NCBI GenBank assembly: GCA_030602705.1
Contig: JAUVZF010000002.1
Span: 1 to 64,000, forward strand
Direction: 5' to 3'
DNA: 64,000 nucleotides
Origin: Planctomycetota bacterium
GTDB lineage: Bacteria > Planctomycetota > Phycisphaerae > FEN-1346
In this document: positions 25,071 to 35,076 of the stretch, piece after piece
How positions within the stretch are numbered: position 1 is the stretch's first letter
Layout: each line of letters starts with the position of its first letter
Translations under genes and position numbers: made by a program
Notes under the pieces: model-generated
The model's input: the letters and a program-made list of their open reading frames with translations, nothing else
Databases searched by the model: none
Told to the model about the DNA's origin: nothing

Positions 25071-26528
25071 ATGGACGCAGCACGAACAGGGGCGCTCGGT
25101 CTCCTTTTGGCCGCAGGGCTGGCTTTGCCCCTCATGTCCGAATCCCTGGGGGCAACCGCCCAGGAGACAGAGGATTTTCTGAGGGCGAGTCCCCAGGACC
25201 TGCGGTGGTGGCAAGAGGCGCGGTTCGGCCTGTTCATCCACTGGGGGCCCGTCAGTTTGAAGGGGACCGAGATCGGCTGGTCGCGGGGCGGGCAGCGCGG
25301 GCGCAGAAAGGGCCGCGGCCCGATTCCGGTCGAGGTGTACGATAACCTCTACCGGCAGTTCAACCCGACGAAGTTCAATGCCGCCGAGTGGGTCGGCATC
25401 GCCAAGGCCGCCGGCATGAAGTACCTGGTGTTTACGAGCAAGCACCACGACGGGTTCTCGATGTTCGGCACCGAACTGACCGACTACAAGATCACGAACT
25501 CGCCTTTTCGGCGCGACGTGGTGGCGGAACTGGCGAAAGCCTGCCACGAAGGCGGCCTGCGGCTGGGTTTCTACTACTCGCCTCCCGACTGGTATCATCC
25601 GCACTACCGGACGGCCAACCACGCCCGTTACGTCGAGTTTCTCCACGGCCAACTGCGCGAACTGTGCACGAACTACGGCAAGGTGGACGTCATCTGGTTC
25701 GACGGTCTCGGCGGGAAGGCGGCGGACTGGGACTCACAGACCCTGTTCAAGACGATCCGGCGCCTTCAGCCCCACGTCCTCATCAACAACCGGGCGGGGC
25801 TGCCGGGCGACTTCGACACGCCGGAGCAGCGCATCGGCAAGTTCCAAATCGACCGCCCCTGGGAAACCTGCATGACCATCTGCCGCCAGTGGGCCTGGAA
25901 GCCCAACGATACCATGAAATCGCTCAAGCAGTGTCTCGATGCGCTCATCCGCTGCGCCGGCGGCGACGGCAACCTGCTCTTCAACGTGGGCCCCATGCCC
26001 ACAGGCGAGATCGAGCCGCGCCAAGTCGCACGGCTCAAGGAGATGGGCGACTGGCTCGGCAAATACGGCCAGAGCATCTACGCCACGCGGGGCGGCCCGT
26101 TCCGCCCGGGCGCCTGGGGGGCGAGCACGCACAAGGGCAACACGATCTACCTGCACGTTCTCCGGTGGCCGGGCGACTCGGTCACGCTCCCGCCCATCCC
26201 GAGGAAGATCGTCGGCCACTCCGTCATGACGGGCGGCGTGGCCGAGGTCAGGCAGACGGCCGAGGCCATCGAGGTCTCCGTCCCGGAGGCCCACCGGCAG
26301 GAACTCGACACGCTCGTCGTTCTCCGCCTCGACGGTCCTGCTGCCGGTATCAAGGTCGGCACCCTCCGCTCCGGGTCCGTCGCCACGGGCAAGAAGGCCG
26401 GTGCGTCGAACGTGTTCCGCAAGATGGCCGAATACGGCCCGGACAAGGTCCTGGACGACGACCCCGACACCCGTTGGGCCACCGACGGCCCGACGATCTC
26501 GGAGTTTCAGTTGTTCACGTCCCGGTAA
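25071..26528 (+). CDS. Alpha-L-fucosidase, GH29 (copy 1)
   Basis: FGLFIHWGPVSLKGTEIGWSRG, YLVFTSKHHDGFSMFGTELTDY, KVDVIWFDGLGG; remnant F5/8-type C domain at the C-terminus. Confidence 0.92.
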   Translation: MDAARTGALGLLLAAGLALPLMSESLGATAQETEDFLRASPQDLRWWQEARFGLFIHWGPVSLKGTEIGWSRGGQRGRRKGRGPIPVEVYDNLYRQFNPTKFNAAEWVGIAKAAGMKYLVFTSKHHDGFSMFGTELTDYKITNSPFRRDVVAELAKACHEGGLRLGFYYSPPDWYHPHYRTANHARYVEFLHGQLRELCTNYGKVDVIWFDGLGGKAADWDSQTLFKTIRRLQPHVLINNRAGLPGDFDTPEQRIGKFQIDRPWETCMTICRQWAWKPNDTMKSLKQCLDALIRCAGGDGNLLFNVGPMPTGEIEPRQVARLKEMGDWLGKYGQSIYATRGGPFRPGAWGASTHKGNTIYLHVLRWPGDSVTLPPIPRKIVGHSVMTGGVAEVRQTAEAIEVSVPEAHRQELDTLVVLRLDGPAAGIKVGTLRSGSVATGKKAGASNVFRKMAEYGPDKVLDDDPDTRWATDGPTISEFQLFTSR

Positions 26529-26544
26529 GGCGAGGCACAAGCGC

Positions 26545-27972
26545 ATGACTGACATCCGGGCATGGTGCGGCATGTTGCTGGCGGTGCTGGCCTCTTGGGG
26601 CACGACAGCCGGCGCAGAGAGCGAGAAGCCGTGGGACATGCTGACCGCCAGGCCGCAGGTCGTCCGGACGTGGCAGAACTTGCGCTTCGGCATGTTCATC
26701 TGCTGGGGGCCGGTGAGCCTGACCGGCAAGGAGATCGGCTGGTCGCGCGGCGAGCCGTCCTGGGGCCGGCGGCAGGGGATGAGGGGCGGCAAAGGGCCGA
26801 CGCCGGTCGAGGTCTACGATAGCCTCTACAAGAAATGGAAACCGGACAAGTTCAACGCCAGCCAGTGGGTCCGGGTAGCCCAGGACGCCGGCGCCAAGTA
26901 CATCATCTTTCTCATCAAGCATCACGACGGATTCTGCCTGTTCGACTCCGCACTGACCGACTACAAGAGCACCGGGCCGGAGTCGGCGTGGAAAGTGGAC
27001 GTGTTGAAAGAGATGGCCGACGCCTGCCACGAGGCCGGCCTCAAACTCATGATCTATTACTCGCAGCCCGACTGGCACCACCCCGACTTCCTGGCCGACC
27101 GCCACGACCGCTACATCAAGTACCTGCACGGCCAGGTCCGCGAACTGCTGACCAAGTACGGCCGCATCGACGGGCTGTGGTTCGACAACCTGCGCCGTCC
27201 CAGTCCGGCGGCCGCCAAACTTTGGGACGCCGAGAACCTCTTCAAGATGGCGCGAAGCATCCAGCCGCACCTTATCATCAACAACCGCTGCGGCCTGCCG
27301 GGCGACTTCGACACCCCGGAACAACGCGTCGGCAGATTCCAGACCCGTCGCGCGTGGGAGAGTTGCATCACCCTCGGCACCCAGTGGGCCTGGAAGCCGG
27401 ACGACCGCATCAAGTCGCTCAAGCAGTGCATCGACATCCTCGTCAGATGTGTCGGCGGAGACGGCAACCTGGCCCTGAACTCGGGCCCCATGCCCGATGG
27501 CCGCATCGAGCCGCGCCAAGTCGAGCGGTTCAAGGAGATCGGTGCCTGGCTCGCCAAGTACGGCGAAAGCATCTACGGGACGCGGGGCGGCCCGTTCCGC
27601 CCGGGCGCCTGGGGGGCGAGCACACACAAGGGCGACACGATTTACCTGCACGTCCTGCGGTGGCCGGGCGAGAGAATCATCCTGCCCGTCATCGACCGGC
27701 GGATCGTCTCGCACAGCGTGCTGACCGGCGGCAGCGCCACGGTCACGCAGACCGACGAGGGCATCACCGTCTCGGTCCCGCCGGGGAGCCGCGATAAACT
27801 CGACACCATCGTGAAACTTCAACTCGACGGCCCGGCCATACGGCCCGTAGGGGCGGCCGGTGCGACCCCGGTGACCGCCCGCCACGTGCGCCTGAACCTC
27901 GTGAAGACGACCGAGGGACCGTCGATCCGGGAGTTCCAACTGTTCGCTCCGAAGGAGGGTGGCAGGGAATGA
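26545..27972 (+). CDS. Alpha-L-fucosidase, GH29 (copy 2)
   Basis: FGMFICWGPVSLTGKEIGWSRG, YIIFLIKHHDGFCLFDSALTDY, RIDGLWFDNLRR; extensive similarity to copy 1. Confidence 0.92.
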   Translation: MTDIRAWCGMLLAVLASWGTTAGAESEKPWDMLTARPQVVRTWQNLRFGMFICWGPVSLTGKEIGWSRGEPSWGRRQGMRGGKGPTPVEVYDSLYKKWKPDKFNASQWVRVAQDAGAKYIIFLIKHHDGFCLFDSALTDYKSTGPESAWKVDVLKEMADACHEAGLKLMIYYSQPDWHHPDFLADRHDRYIKYLHGQVRELLTKYGRIDGLWFDNLRRPSPAAAKLWDAENLFKMARSIQPHLIINNRCGLPGDFDTPEQRVGRFQTRRAWESCITLGTQWAWKPDDRIKSLKQCIDILVRCVGGDGNLALNSGPMPDGRIEPRQVERFKEIGAWLAKYGESIYGTRGGPFRPGAWGASTHKGDTIYLHVLRWPGERIILPVIDRRIVSHSVLTGGSATVTQTDEGITVSVPPGSRDKLDTIVKLQLDGPAIRPVGAAGATPVTARHVRLNLVKTTEGPSIREFQLFAPKEGGRE

Positions 27973-29015
27973 CCTCCCGGGAAAGGGTGCTCGCGGCCTT
28001 CGAGCACGTCGAGCCCGACCGTGTGCCGGCGTGGTGCGGCTCGTCGGAGGAGTTCTGGGCGAAGGCCACGGCCGCACTCGGCCTGGACGACGAGGGCCTG
28101 CGCGTCCGTTTCGGCGATGATTTCCGACGCGTCTGGCCGCGGTACGTCGGCCCCGAGTTCCAACTGTCTCCCGGCGTACATTCGCGGACGCCTTTCGGCA
28201 TCGAACGCAGCGGCGTGGGGTACGGCATGGCGATGAACCATCCGCTGGCCGGCGCGACACTCGACGAGGTCCACGACTACGCCTGGCCCGACCCGTCGTG
28301 GATGGACGTCTCCGGCGTCCGGGCCGACGCCCAGGTCTGGGGCGGCCGGTACGCCATTCTCGGCGGCGACTGGGCGCCGTTCTGGCACGACGCCCTCGAA
28401 CTCCTCGGCATGGAAGAACTGTACCTGAAGATGTACGACGAGCCGGAGTTGGTGGACGCGCTGTTCGGGCACGTCGTCGATTACTACGCGATCGTGAGCC
28501 AACAGATCTTCGACGCCGCTGCCGACGCCATCGACATCTTCTTCATCGGAAACGATTTCGGAAGCCAGACCGGGCCGCTGCTCGGCGAGGACCTGTTCAG
28601 ACGATACGTCCTGCCGCACCTTGCGCGGCTGACCGACCTGGGCCACGCCTACGACCTGAAGGTCATGCTGCACTGCTGCGGCGGCTTCGCGCCACTCATC
28701 CCGGCGATGATCGAAGTGGGCCTCGACGGCCTGCACGCCATCCAACCCTCCTGCCACGGTATGGACCTGGGCGGCTTGAAGCGCGACTTCGGCGACCGCG
28801 TCCTCTTCAACGGCTGCATCGATTCCCATCACGTGCTGATCGAAGGCACGCCCGGCTCCGTTCGAGACGCGACGCGCGAGGTGCTCGCCATCATGAAGCC
28901 CGGCGGGGGGTTCGTGGCGGGGGCCAGCCACGACGCGATCCTCGAAGAGACGCCCGTCGAGAACGTCGTCGCCATGTTCGACGCGATCCGCGAGTTCGGC
29001 ATCTACGACGCCTGA
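27969..29015 (+). CDS. UroD/MtaA-superfamily methyltransferase-like protein (1)
   Basis: TSRERVLAAFEHVEPDRVPAWCG; VMLHCCGGFAPLIPAMIEVGLDGLHAIQPSC (HxCG metal motif); ATGA overlap with GH29-2. Confidence 0.85.
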   Translation: MTSRERVLAAFEHVEPDRVPAWCGSSEEFWAKATAALGLDDEGLRVRFGDDFRRVWPRYVGPEFQLSPGVHSRTPFGIERSGVGYGMAMNHPLAGATLDEVHDYAWPDPSWMDVSGVRADAQVWGGRYAILGGDWAPFWHDALELLGMEELYLKMYDEPELVDALFGHVVDYYAIVSQQIFDAAADAIDIFFIGNDFGSQTGPLLGEDLFRRYVLPHLARLTDLGHAYDLKVMLHCCGGFAPLIPAMIEVGLDGLHAIQPSCHGMDLGGLKRDFGDRVLFNGCIDSHHVLIEGTPGSVRDATREVLAIMKPGGGFVAGASHDAILEETPVENVVAMFDAIREFGIYDA

Positions 29016-29043
29016 AGCCGGTGCGCTGCGCCACGAGACACGC

Positions 29044-30564
29044 ATGAGCGACGCTGAGATGAAACCCGGCGACACGATCCTGCGTATGGAAGGCATCGAG
29101 AAGGACTTCGGGGCGGTCCGCGCGCTGGACCACGTCGATTTCGACCTCTGCGCCGGCGAGATACACGCTCTTGTCGGCGAGAACGGCGCCGGCAAGTCCA
29201 CCCTGATGAACGTCCTGGCCGGCCGCTTTGCGGATTACCGCGGACGGCTCGCCGTCTTCGGGCGACAGGTCCGCCTGACCAACCCCCGCCAGGCACTTGG
29301 CCTGGGCATCGGTGTCATCTACCAGGAACTGAGCGTTCTCGGAAACCTGACCGTGGCCGAGAACATCATGCTCGGTCACGAGCCGGCCGGCCGCCTGCCC
29401 GGTACGCTCGACAGGCGCGCCCTGGCCGCCCAGGCTCAAGCCGTGCTCACCGAACTGGAGTTCGACCTGCGCCCGGATGCGCGCGTCGCGGGCCTGAGTC
29501 ACGCTCGTCAGTGCCTGGTTGAGATCGCCCATGCCATCCGAAAGGACGTGCGGCTGCTGGTGTTCGACGAGCCGACCGCATCGCTCGGCGGAGACGACGT
29601 CGGTCGGCTCTTCGAGGTCATCCGCCGCCTGAAGGCCCGCGGCATCGGCATCATCTACATCTCACACCGACTCGCCGAACTGCCGCAGATCGCCGACCGC
29701 GTGACCGTCCTTCGCGACGGCAAGGTCGTCGGAACACGCCGGATTGCCGACTGCAAGGTATCGGCGCTCAGCCAGATGATGCTCGGCCGCAAACTGACCG
29801 ACATGTTCCCCCCGAAGCGCAACACGCCCGGCGAGGTGATTCTGAAGGTGCGCGGCCTGACGCGTCCGGGGGCGTTCCACGACATCTCGTTCGATCTGCG
29901 CGAGGGCGAGATCCTTGGCATCGCCGGCCTCGTGGGCTCCGGCCGGACCGAAATCGCGCGGGCCGTCTTCGGAGCCGACCGGGCCGCCGGACGATGCGAA
30001 TTCCTGGGCCGGCCGCTACCCCGGCGCTCGCCCAAGCGGTGCATGGCGCGCGGCATCGGGATGATCCAGGAAGACCGCAAACGCGACGGAACCATCACGG
30101 ACTCCTCGGTCGGCCTGAACATCGGCATCAGCGTTCTCGACCGTCTGTCCGGCGCCGTCGGCTTGCTGCGCCCGCGCCGCATCCGAAACAACGCCCGTCG
30201 AATGATCGACCGCATGGGCATCCGGCCGACCGACCCGGCCCGATTGATCCAGACCCTGAGCGGAGGCAACCAGCAGAAGGTGGTACTCGGACGCTGGCTC
30301 TGCCGCGACCCGAAAGTCCTGATCCTTGACGAACCGACCCAGGGCATCGACATCGGCACGAAGGCCCAGATCTACCGCCTCATAATGGACCTGGCCGCCG
30401 CCGGCAAAGGAATTATCCTGATCTCGTCGGAGTTCTTCGAGATCGTCAATCTCGCCGACCGCATCCTGATGGTCCGCGACGGGCGGATCGTGCGCGAGAT
30501 GCCCGGCCCCGGGACCGACGTGGACGCCCTGTTTGCGGCATGCATCGGAGAAGGTGACGAATGA
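29044..30564 (+). CDS. Sugar ABC transporter ATPase (RbsA/MglA type, two ABC domains)
   Basis: Walker A GENGAGKST; signature LSGGNQQKVVLGRWLCRDPKVLILDEPTQGIDIGTKAQIY. Confidence 0.95.
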   Translation: MSDAEMKPGDTILRMEGIEKDFGAVRALDHVDFDLCAGEIHALVGENGAGKSTLMNVLAGRFADYRGRLAVFGRQVRLTNPRQALGLGIGVIYQELSVLGNLTVAENIMLGHEPAGRLPGTLDRRALAAQAQAVLTELEFDLRPDARVAGLSHARQCLVEIAHAIRKDVRLLVFDEPTASLGGDDVGRLFEVIRRLKARGIGIIYISHRLAELPQIADRVTVLRDGKVVGTRRIADCKVSALSQMMLGRKLTDMFPPKRNTPGEVILKVRGLTRPGAFHDISFDLREGEILGIAGLVGSGRTEIARAVFGADRAAGRCEFLGRPLPRRSPKRCMARGIGMIQEDRKRDGTITDSSVGLNIGISVLDRLSGAVGLLRPRRIRNNARRMIDRMGIRPTDPARLIQTLSGGNQQKVVLGRWLCRDPKVLILDEPTQGIDIGTKAQIYRLIMDLAAAGKGIILISSEFFEIVNLADRILMVRDGRIVREMPGPGTDVDALFAACIGEGDE

Positions 30565-31610
30565 CCGCGAATCCTCAACCGCCCACGCCCGCCGGAGGCC
30601 GTTGGAAACCGTCGTTTCAACTCATCCAGGCGGGCACCGTCCTGCTGCTGCTGCTCGTCCTCTGCGCCGTCTCGGCCAGTCAGACCGAGACCTTCCTGAC
30701 GTGGCAGAACCTGGTCTATAACCTGCTGACCAATGCGGCGTACCTGGGGATCATGGCGTGCGGCATGACGTTCGTGATGGTGGCGGGCGGCTTCGACCTG
30801 TCGGTCGGGTCAACGACCACGGTGTGCAGCGTGGTAACCGTCCTCGCGCTCCAGGCCCTGACGGGCCAACCCGTGTGGGTGTCCATTGTGGTTGCCGTCC
30901 TTGTGACGGCCGCGGCCGGGACCCTTCTCGGCGCCCTCAACGGCGCCACCATCTCCTACATCGGGGTCAACCCGTTTGTGGCGACGCTGAGCACGATGCT
31001 GGTGTTTCGCGGCATCGCCCTGATTCTGACGCACGGCGGGCAGACCGAGAGCGTCCCGCTCGCGATGAAGAACACGTTCAGCCAACTGTACTGGGGCAAG
31101 GTCCCCCTGTTCGGGAGCGAGGCGTACCAGGTTACGGTGCCGATACTGGTTTTCGCCGGCGTTTTTCTCATCTGCCTGTACGTGCTCCGTTTCACACGGT
31201 TCGGCCACTACGTTTACGCCGTGGGGGGAAACGAGAACGCCTCGTGGCTGGCCGGGATCAACACCTCGCTCGTCAAGGCCGCCACGTACGCCATCTGCGG
31301 CCTGACGTGCGCCGTGGCGGCCGTCATCTACACCGGCATGTCGAACACGGCCCAGGCGGCGAGTTACCGCGGACTGGAACTGGTGGTGATCGCCAGTGTC
31401 ATCGTGGGTGGCACGCCGCTCGGCGGGGGGAGCGGGGGGCTGCTCTTCACCCTGGTCGGGCTGTTGCTGCTGTCGGTCATCGAGAACCTCCTGCCGCAGT
31501 TTGGGGTTCAAGAAGAGTACCGGAACATCGTCAGAGGGCTTATCATTCTCGTGGTCGTCGCCGTGGACGTGCTGGCCCGGGGGGGCGGCAGAAAAGCAAG
31601 GAGAACGTGA
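30561..31610 (+). CDS. Sugar ABC transporter permease (RbsC type)
   Basis: Polytopic; GMTFVMVAGGFDLSVGSTTTVCSV; GGTPLGGGSGGLLFTLVG. Confidence 0.93.
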   Translation: MTANPQPPTPAGGRWKPSFQLIQAGTVLLLLLVLCAVSASQTETFLTWQNLVYNLLTNAAYLGIMACGMTFVMVAGGFDLSVGSTTTVCSVVTVLALQALTGQPVWVSIVVAVLVTAAAGTLLGALNGATISYIGVNPFVATLSTMLVFRGIALILTHGGQTESVPLAMKNTFSQLYWGKVPLFGSEAYQVTVPILVFAGVFLICLYVLRFTRFGHYVYAVGGNENASWLAGINTSLVKAATYAICGLTCAVAAVIYTGMSNTAQAASYRGLELVVIASVIVGGTPLGGGSGGLLFTLVGLLLLSVIENLLPQFGVQEEYRNIVRGLIILVVVAVDVLARGGGRKARRT

Positions 31611-31611
31611 C

Positions 31612-32748
31612 ATGGCAAGTCGCTCGTGGTACCTGTTTAGCGTGCTCTCGAAGCGATGTCATTTCGACCGAGGCCTCGCGCAGCGAGGCCGAGCGGAGAA
31701 ATCTCGTCGTCCGGACACGGATAACGGCGATCCCGACGCGCCGGGACTCGACTCCCGCGGCTGCGCCGCGGTCGCTCGGAATGACACCACGCTAAACAGG
31801 TACCGCTCGTCTTTAGCGGCGGTCGCGGCACTGGCGCTGGCACTGACGATGGGCTGTTCGGGCGATGACCCTACCGAGGCCGGCGGGCCGGGTGCGCCCG
31901 CGGCGTTCAAGATCGGATTCTGCATGACCCTCGACCATCCTTACTGGCAGAACATGCGGCTCGGATCCGTCGACGAGGGCAGGAAACTCGGCGCCGAGGT
32001 CATCATCATGAACGCCAAAGAGGACCCGGTGCTCCAGATTCAGCAGATCCAGGAACTCATCGCCAAACAGGTGGACCTGGCGTGCGTGGTGCCCATGAAG
32101 AGAGAGCCGCTCGTCGCGGGCGTGCGGGCGCTGAACGAGGCCAATATCCCCGTCATCATCGTTAACCGCGAGGTCGCCGAAGGATGCGACTACCTCTGCT
32201 ACACGGGAACCGACACCTACGCCGGGGCCGTTACGTCGGCCGAGATACTCATGGACGCCATCGGAGGGGTGGGCGGCATCGTCGAACTCCACCAGCACCT
32301 CGGCACCGGCCCGCAACTCGCGCGCTCAAAGGGCCTCCGGGATGTGCTCGCAAAGTATCCGGACGTCACACTCCTCGGCCGCGCGCCTCACGGCGGCGAC
32401 CGCGGCAAGGCCATCAAGGAGACGCAGGTCTGGCTCGGCAAGTTCCCCGACCTGAAGGGCATCTACGCACACGGCGACAACTTCGCCATCGCCGCAGCCG
32501 ACGCCTGCCGCCAGGCCGGCCGCAGCCACGTCGCCGTCGTCGGCATGGGCGGCAGCCAGGAGGCCATCGAGGCCATCAGGGAAGGCCGGCTCACGGGCAC
32601 GAGTTTCCAGCAGCCCGAGGAGGAAGGACGCAGCGCCCTGCGCCTGGCCGTCCGCCACCTCAACGGCGAGACGCTCAGGGAATCGTACCTCATCCCCTGC
32701 CCGCCCATCACGAAGGAGAACGCCCACCAGTTCAAGGGCCAGTTCTGA
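31612..32748 (+). CDS. Sugar ABC transporter substrate-binding lipoprotein (RbsB type) carrying an in-frame element insertion
   Basis: MASRS-[61 aa]-RSSLAAVAALALALTMGCSGDD; mature KIGFCMTLDHPYWQNMRLGSVDEGRKLGAEVIIMNAKEDPVLQIQQIQELIAKQVD. Confidence 0.9.
   Translation: MASRSWYLFSVLSKRCHFDRGLAQRGRAEKSRRPDTDNGDPDAPGLDSRGCAAVARNDTTLNRYRSSLAAVAALALALTMGCSGDDPTEAGGPGAPAAFKIGFCMTLDHPYWQNMRLGSVDEGRKLGAEVIIMNAKEDPVLQIQQIQELIAKQVDLACVVPMKREPLVAGVRALNEANIPVIIVNREVAEGCDYLCYTGTDTYAGAVTSAEILMDAIGGVGGIVELHQHLGTGPQLARSKGLRDVLAKYPDVTLLGRAPHGGDRGKAIKETQVWLGKFPDLKGIYAHGDNFAIAAADACRQAGRSHVAVVGMGGSQEAIEAIREGRLTGTSFQQPEEEGRSALRLAVRHLNGETLRESYLIPCPPITKENAHQFKGQF
31629..31803. mobile_element. Miniature element, subfamily B copy 2 (175 bp), inside the substrate-binding-protein ORF
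   Basis: Termini GTACCTGTTTAGCGTG / CACGCTAAACAGGTAC; direct repeat CGCTCGTG (31621-31628) / CGCTCGTC (31804-31811). Confidence 0.9.
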
Positions 32749-32778
32749 GCGGCCCCACAGAGAAGGAGTAGAACGACG

Positions 32779-35058
32779 ATGGCCAGTGCGCTCAACCGCT
32801 TCCTCTTCGGCCCGGCCGTTGCAGCGGCCCTGTGCATCTGCCCTGTGGCAGCCGCCGGCGCGGCCGAGACGGCACACCGGATGGACGCCTGCAACGTCCT
32901 CTGGAAGACGCCGAGCAAAGATGCGTTGGGTTCCATGCCCCTGGGCAACGGCCGTATCGGCCTGAACGCCTGGGTCGAGCCGAGCGGCGACCTTCTGTTC
33001 TACATCTCGCGGACCGACAGTTGGGGCGACAACGGGCGCCTGCTCAAGGTCGGCCGCGTGCGCATCGGCCTCGACCCGCGCCGGCAGACCTCGTCGCCCG
33101 GATTCCGGCAGACGCTCAGCCTGAAAGACGCCACCATGACCGTCCGCTACGGCGAAGGCCAGGCGGCGAAACTGCAATTGTGGGTCGATGCCAACCACCC
33201 CGTGATTCACGTCGCCATCGAGGCGCCCCAGCCGGCCTCGGCCACGGCGGCGATCGAACTGTGGCGGACCAGGCAGGAGAAACTGCCGAGCATCGAGTGC
33301 AGCGACGTCCTCAACCGTGATCCGCAAAAACGGCCGACCGTCGTCGAGCCGGACACGATCCTCGCCAACCAGACCGGCCGCATCGGTTGGTACCACCGCA
33401 ACGTCAAGTCCGTCGGCCCGAGCGATCATGCGCGCATCCAGGGCATGACCGGTTACGAGCGCGACGATCCGCTGCTGCATCGCACCTTCGGCGCGATCAT
33501 CACCGCGCCGGGCGCCAGGCGCCTCGACGATACGCACCTGCAATCGCCGGCAAGCAAGCGGCACCAGTTCAGCATCTACGTCGATACGCTTCACCCGGCG
33601 ACGGAGGAGCAGTGGCTGGCGCTGATGGAGAAGCACATGCAGCGCGTCGGCGCGATTGAGTTCGCGGCACGGCGGGCGGCCCACGAGAAGTGGTGGGCCC
33701 AGCGATGGAACCGCAGTTGGATCGTGGCCGAGGAGGCCGACGGGTCCGGCAAGATTGACGACGCCCAAATCATCAGCCGCGCGTATGCCCTGCAGCGTTT
33801 CATCGATATCTGCGCCGGGCGCGGGGCGTATCCGATCAAGTTCAACGGCTCCATCTTCACCGTCCCGCATCCCGGCAAGCCCGGCGACGCCGACTACCGC
33901 CGCTGGGGACCGGGCTACTGGTGGCAGAACACGCGGCTGCCCTACATCAGCATGTGCACCAGCGGCGATACCGACCTGATGCTTCCGCTGTTCGCGCAGT
34001 ACATCGACCGCTTCCTGCCGCTGAACCTCTATCGCACGAAGCACTATTTCGGCCATGGCGGGGCGTACTACATCGAGTGCGTCCACTTCTGGGGCGATGT
34101 CTTCAACCAATCCTACGGCTGGACGCCGTTTGAGAAACGCAAAGACAAACTCCAGGTATCCGGCTGGCACAAGTGGGAATGGGTCGCCGGGCCGGAACTG
34201 GCGTACATGGCGCTCGATTACTATGAATACACCGGTGATGAGAACTTCCTTAAACAAAAGGTTCTGCCGACCGCGGATGCGGTCATGACATTCTTCGATG
34301 AGCACTACGATGTCGATAAGAACGGCAAACTCGTTATGCACCCGGCCATGGCATGCGAGACGTGGTGGAAGTGCACGAACCCGATGCCGGAACTGGCCGG
34401 CCTGCACGCTCTGACTGCGCGGCTGCTGGCATTGCCTGATCGCCTGACCACGCCCGAGCAGCGGGCATTCTGGAGGACGTTCCGCAAGAAACTGCCCGCC
34501 CTGCCCACGCGCCAGGTCAATGGCAAGACCGCCTTCGCCCCGGCTGAGAAGTTCGAGAACAAACGCAACAGCGAAAACCCCGAACTGTATTGCGTGTTCC
34601 CGTTCCGCCTGGCGTCGTTCAATCGACCCAACGCCGATCTGGCCGTCAGTGCGCTGAACCATCGCTGGAACAAGGGCAACTCCGGCTGGCGCCAGGACGA
34701 AATCTTCATGGCTTACCTGGGCCTGACCGACCAGGCACGACGAAACCTTGTCGGCCGCGCGAAGAACTCCCACCGCGGCTCGCGCTTCCCCGCCTTCTGG
34801 GGACCCAACTACGACTGGATCCCCGACCAGGACCACGGCGGCGTGTTGATGAAGGCCCTTCAGGCGATGCTTCTCCAGACCGACGGCAGCAGGATCTTTC
34901 TGCTCCCGGCATGGCCGAAAGACTGGAACGTCGAGTTCAGACTCCACGCGCCGGCCAAGACCACCGTCGAGTGCGATTTCCGCGACGGCAAAGTCCGCAG
35001 CCTCACGGTCACGCCGCCCGAACGCAAGGCCGACCTTGTCATCGGGAAGCCCCAGTGA
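32779..35058 (+). CDS. Secreted DUF5703/GH95-like glycoside hydrolase
   Basis: Signal peptide; NVLWKTPSKDALGSMPLGNGRIGLNAWVEPSGDLLFYISRTDSWGDNGRLLKVGRVRI; (alpha/alpha)6-type C-terminal part. Confidence 0.8.
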   Translation: MASALNRFLFGPAVAAALCICPVAAAGAAETAHRMDACNVLWKTPSKDALGSMPLGNGRIGLNAWVEPSGDLLFYISRTDSWGDNGRLLKVGRVRIGLDPRRQTSSPGFRQTLSLKDATMTVRYGEGQAAKLQLWVDANHPVIHVAIEAPQPASATAAIELWRTRQEKLPSIECSDVLNRDPQKRPTVVEPDTILANQTGRIGWYHRNVKSVGPSDHARIQGMTGYERDDPLLHRTFGAIITAPGARRLDDTHLQSPASKRHQFSIYVDTLHPATEEQWLALMEKHMQRVGAIEFAARRAAHEKWWAQRWNRSWIVAEEADGSGKIDDAQIISRAYALQRFIDICAGRGAYPIKFNGSIFTVPHPGKPGDADYRRWGPGYWWQNTRLPYISMCTSGDTDLMLPLFAQYIDRFLPLNLYRTKHYFGHGGAYYIECVHFWGDVFNQSYGWTPFEKRKDKLQVSGWHKWEWVAGPELAYMALDYYEYTGDENFLKQKVLPTADAVMTFFDEHYDVDKNGKLVMHPAMACETWWKCTNPMPELAGLHALTARLLALPDRLTTPEQRAFWRTFRKKLPALPTRQVNGKTAFAPAEKFENKRNSENPELYCVFPFRLASFNRPNADLAVSALNHRWNKGNSGWRQDEIFMAYLGLTDQARRNLVGRAKNSHRGSRFPAFWGPNYDWIPDQDHGGVLMKALQAMLLQTDGSRIFLLPAWPKDWNVEFRLHAPAKTTVECDFRDGKVRSLTVTPPERKADLVIGKPQ

Positions 35059-35076
35059 CGACGAGAAACACGCCTC

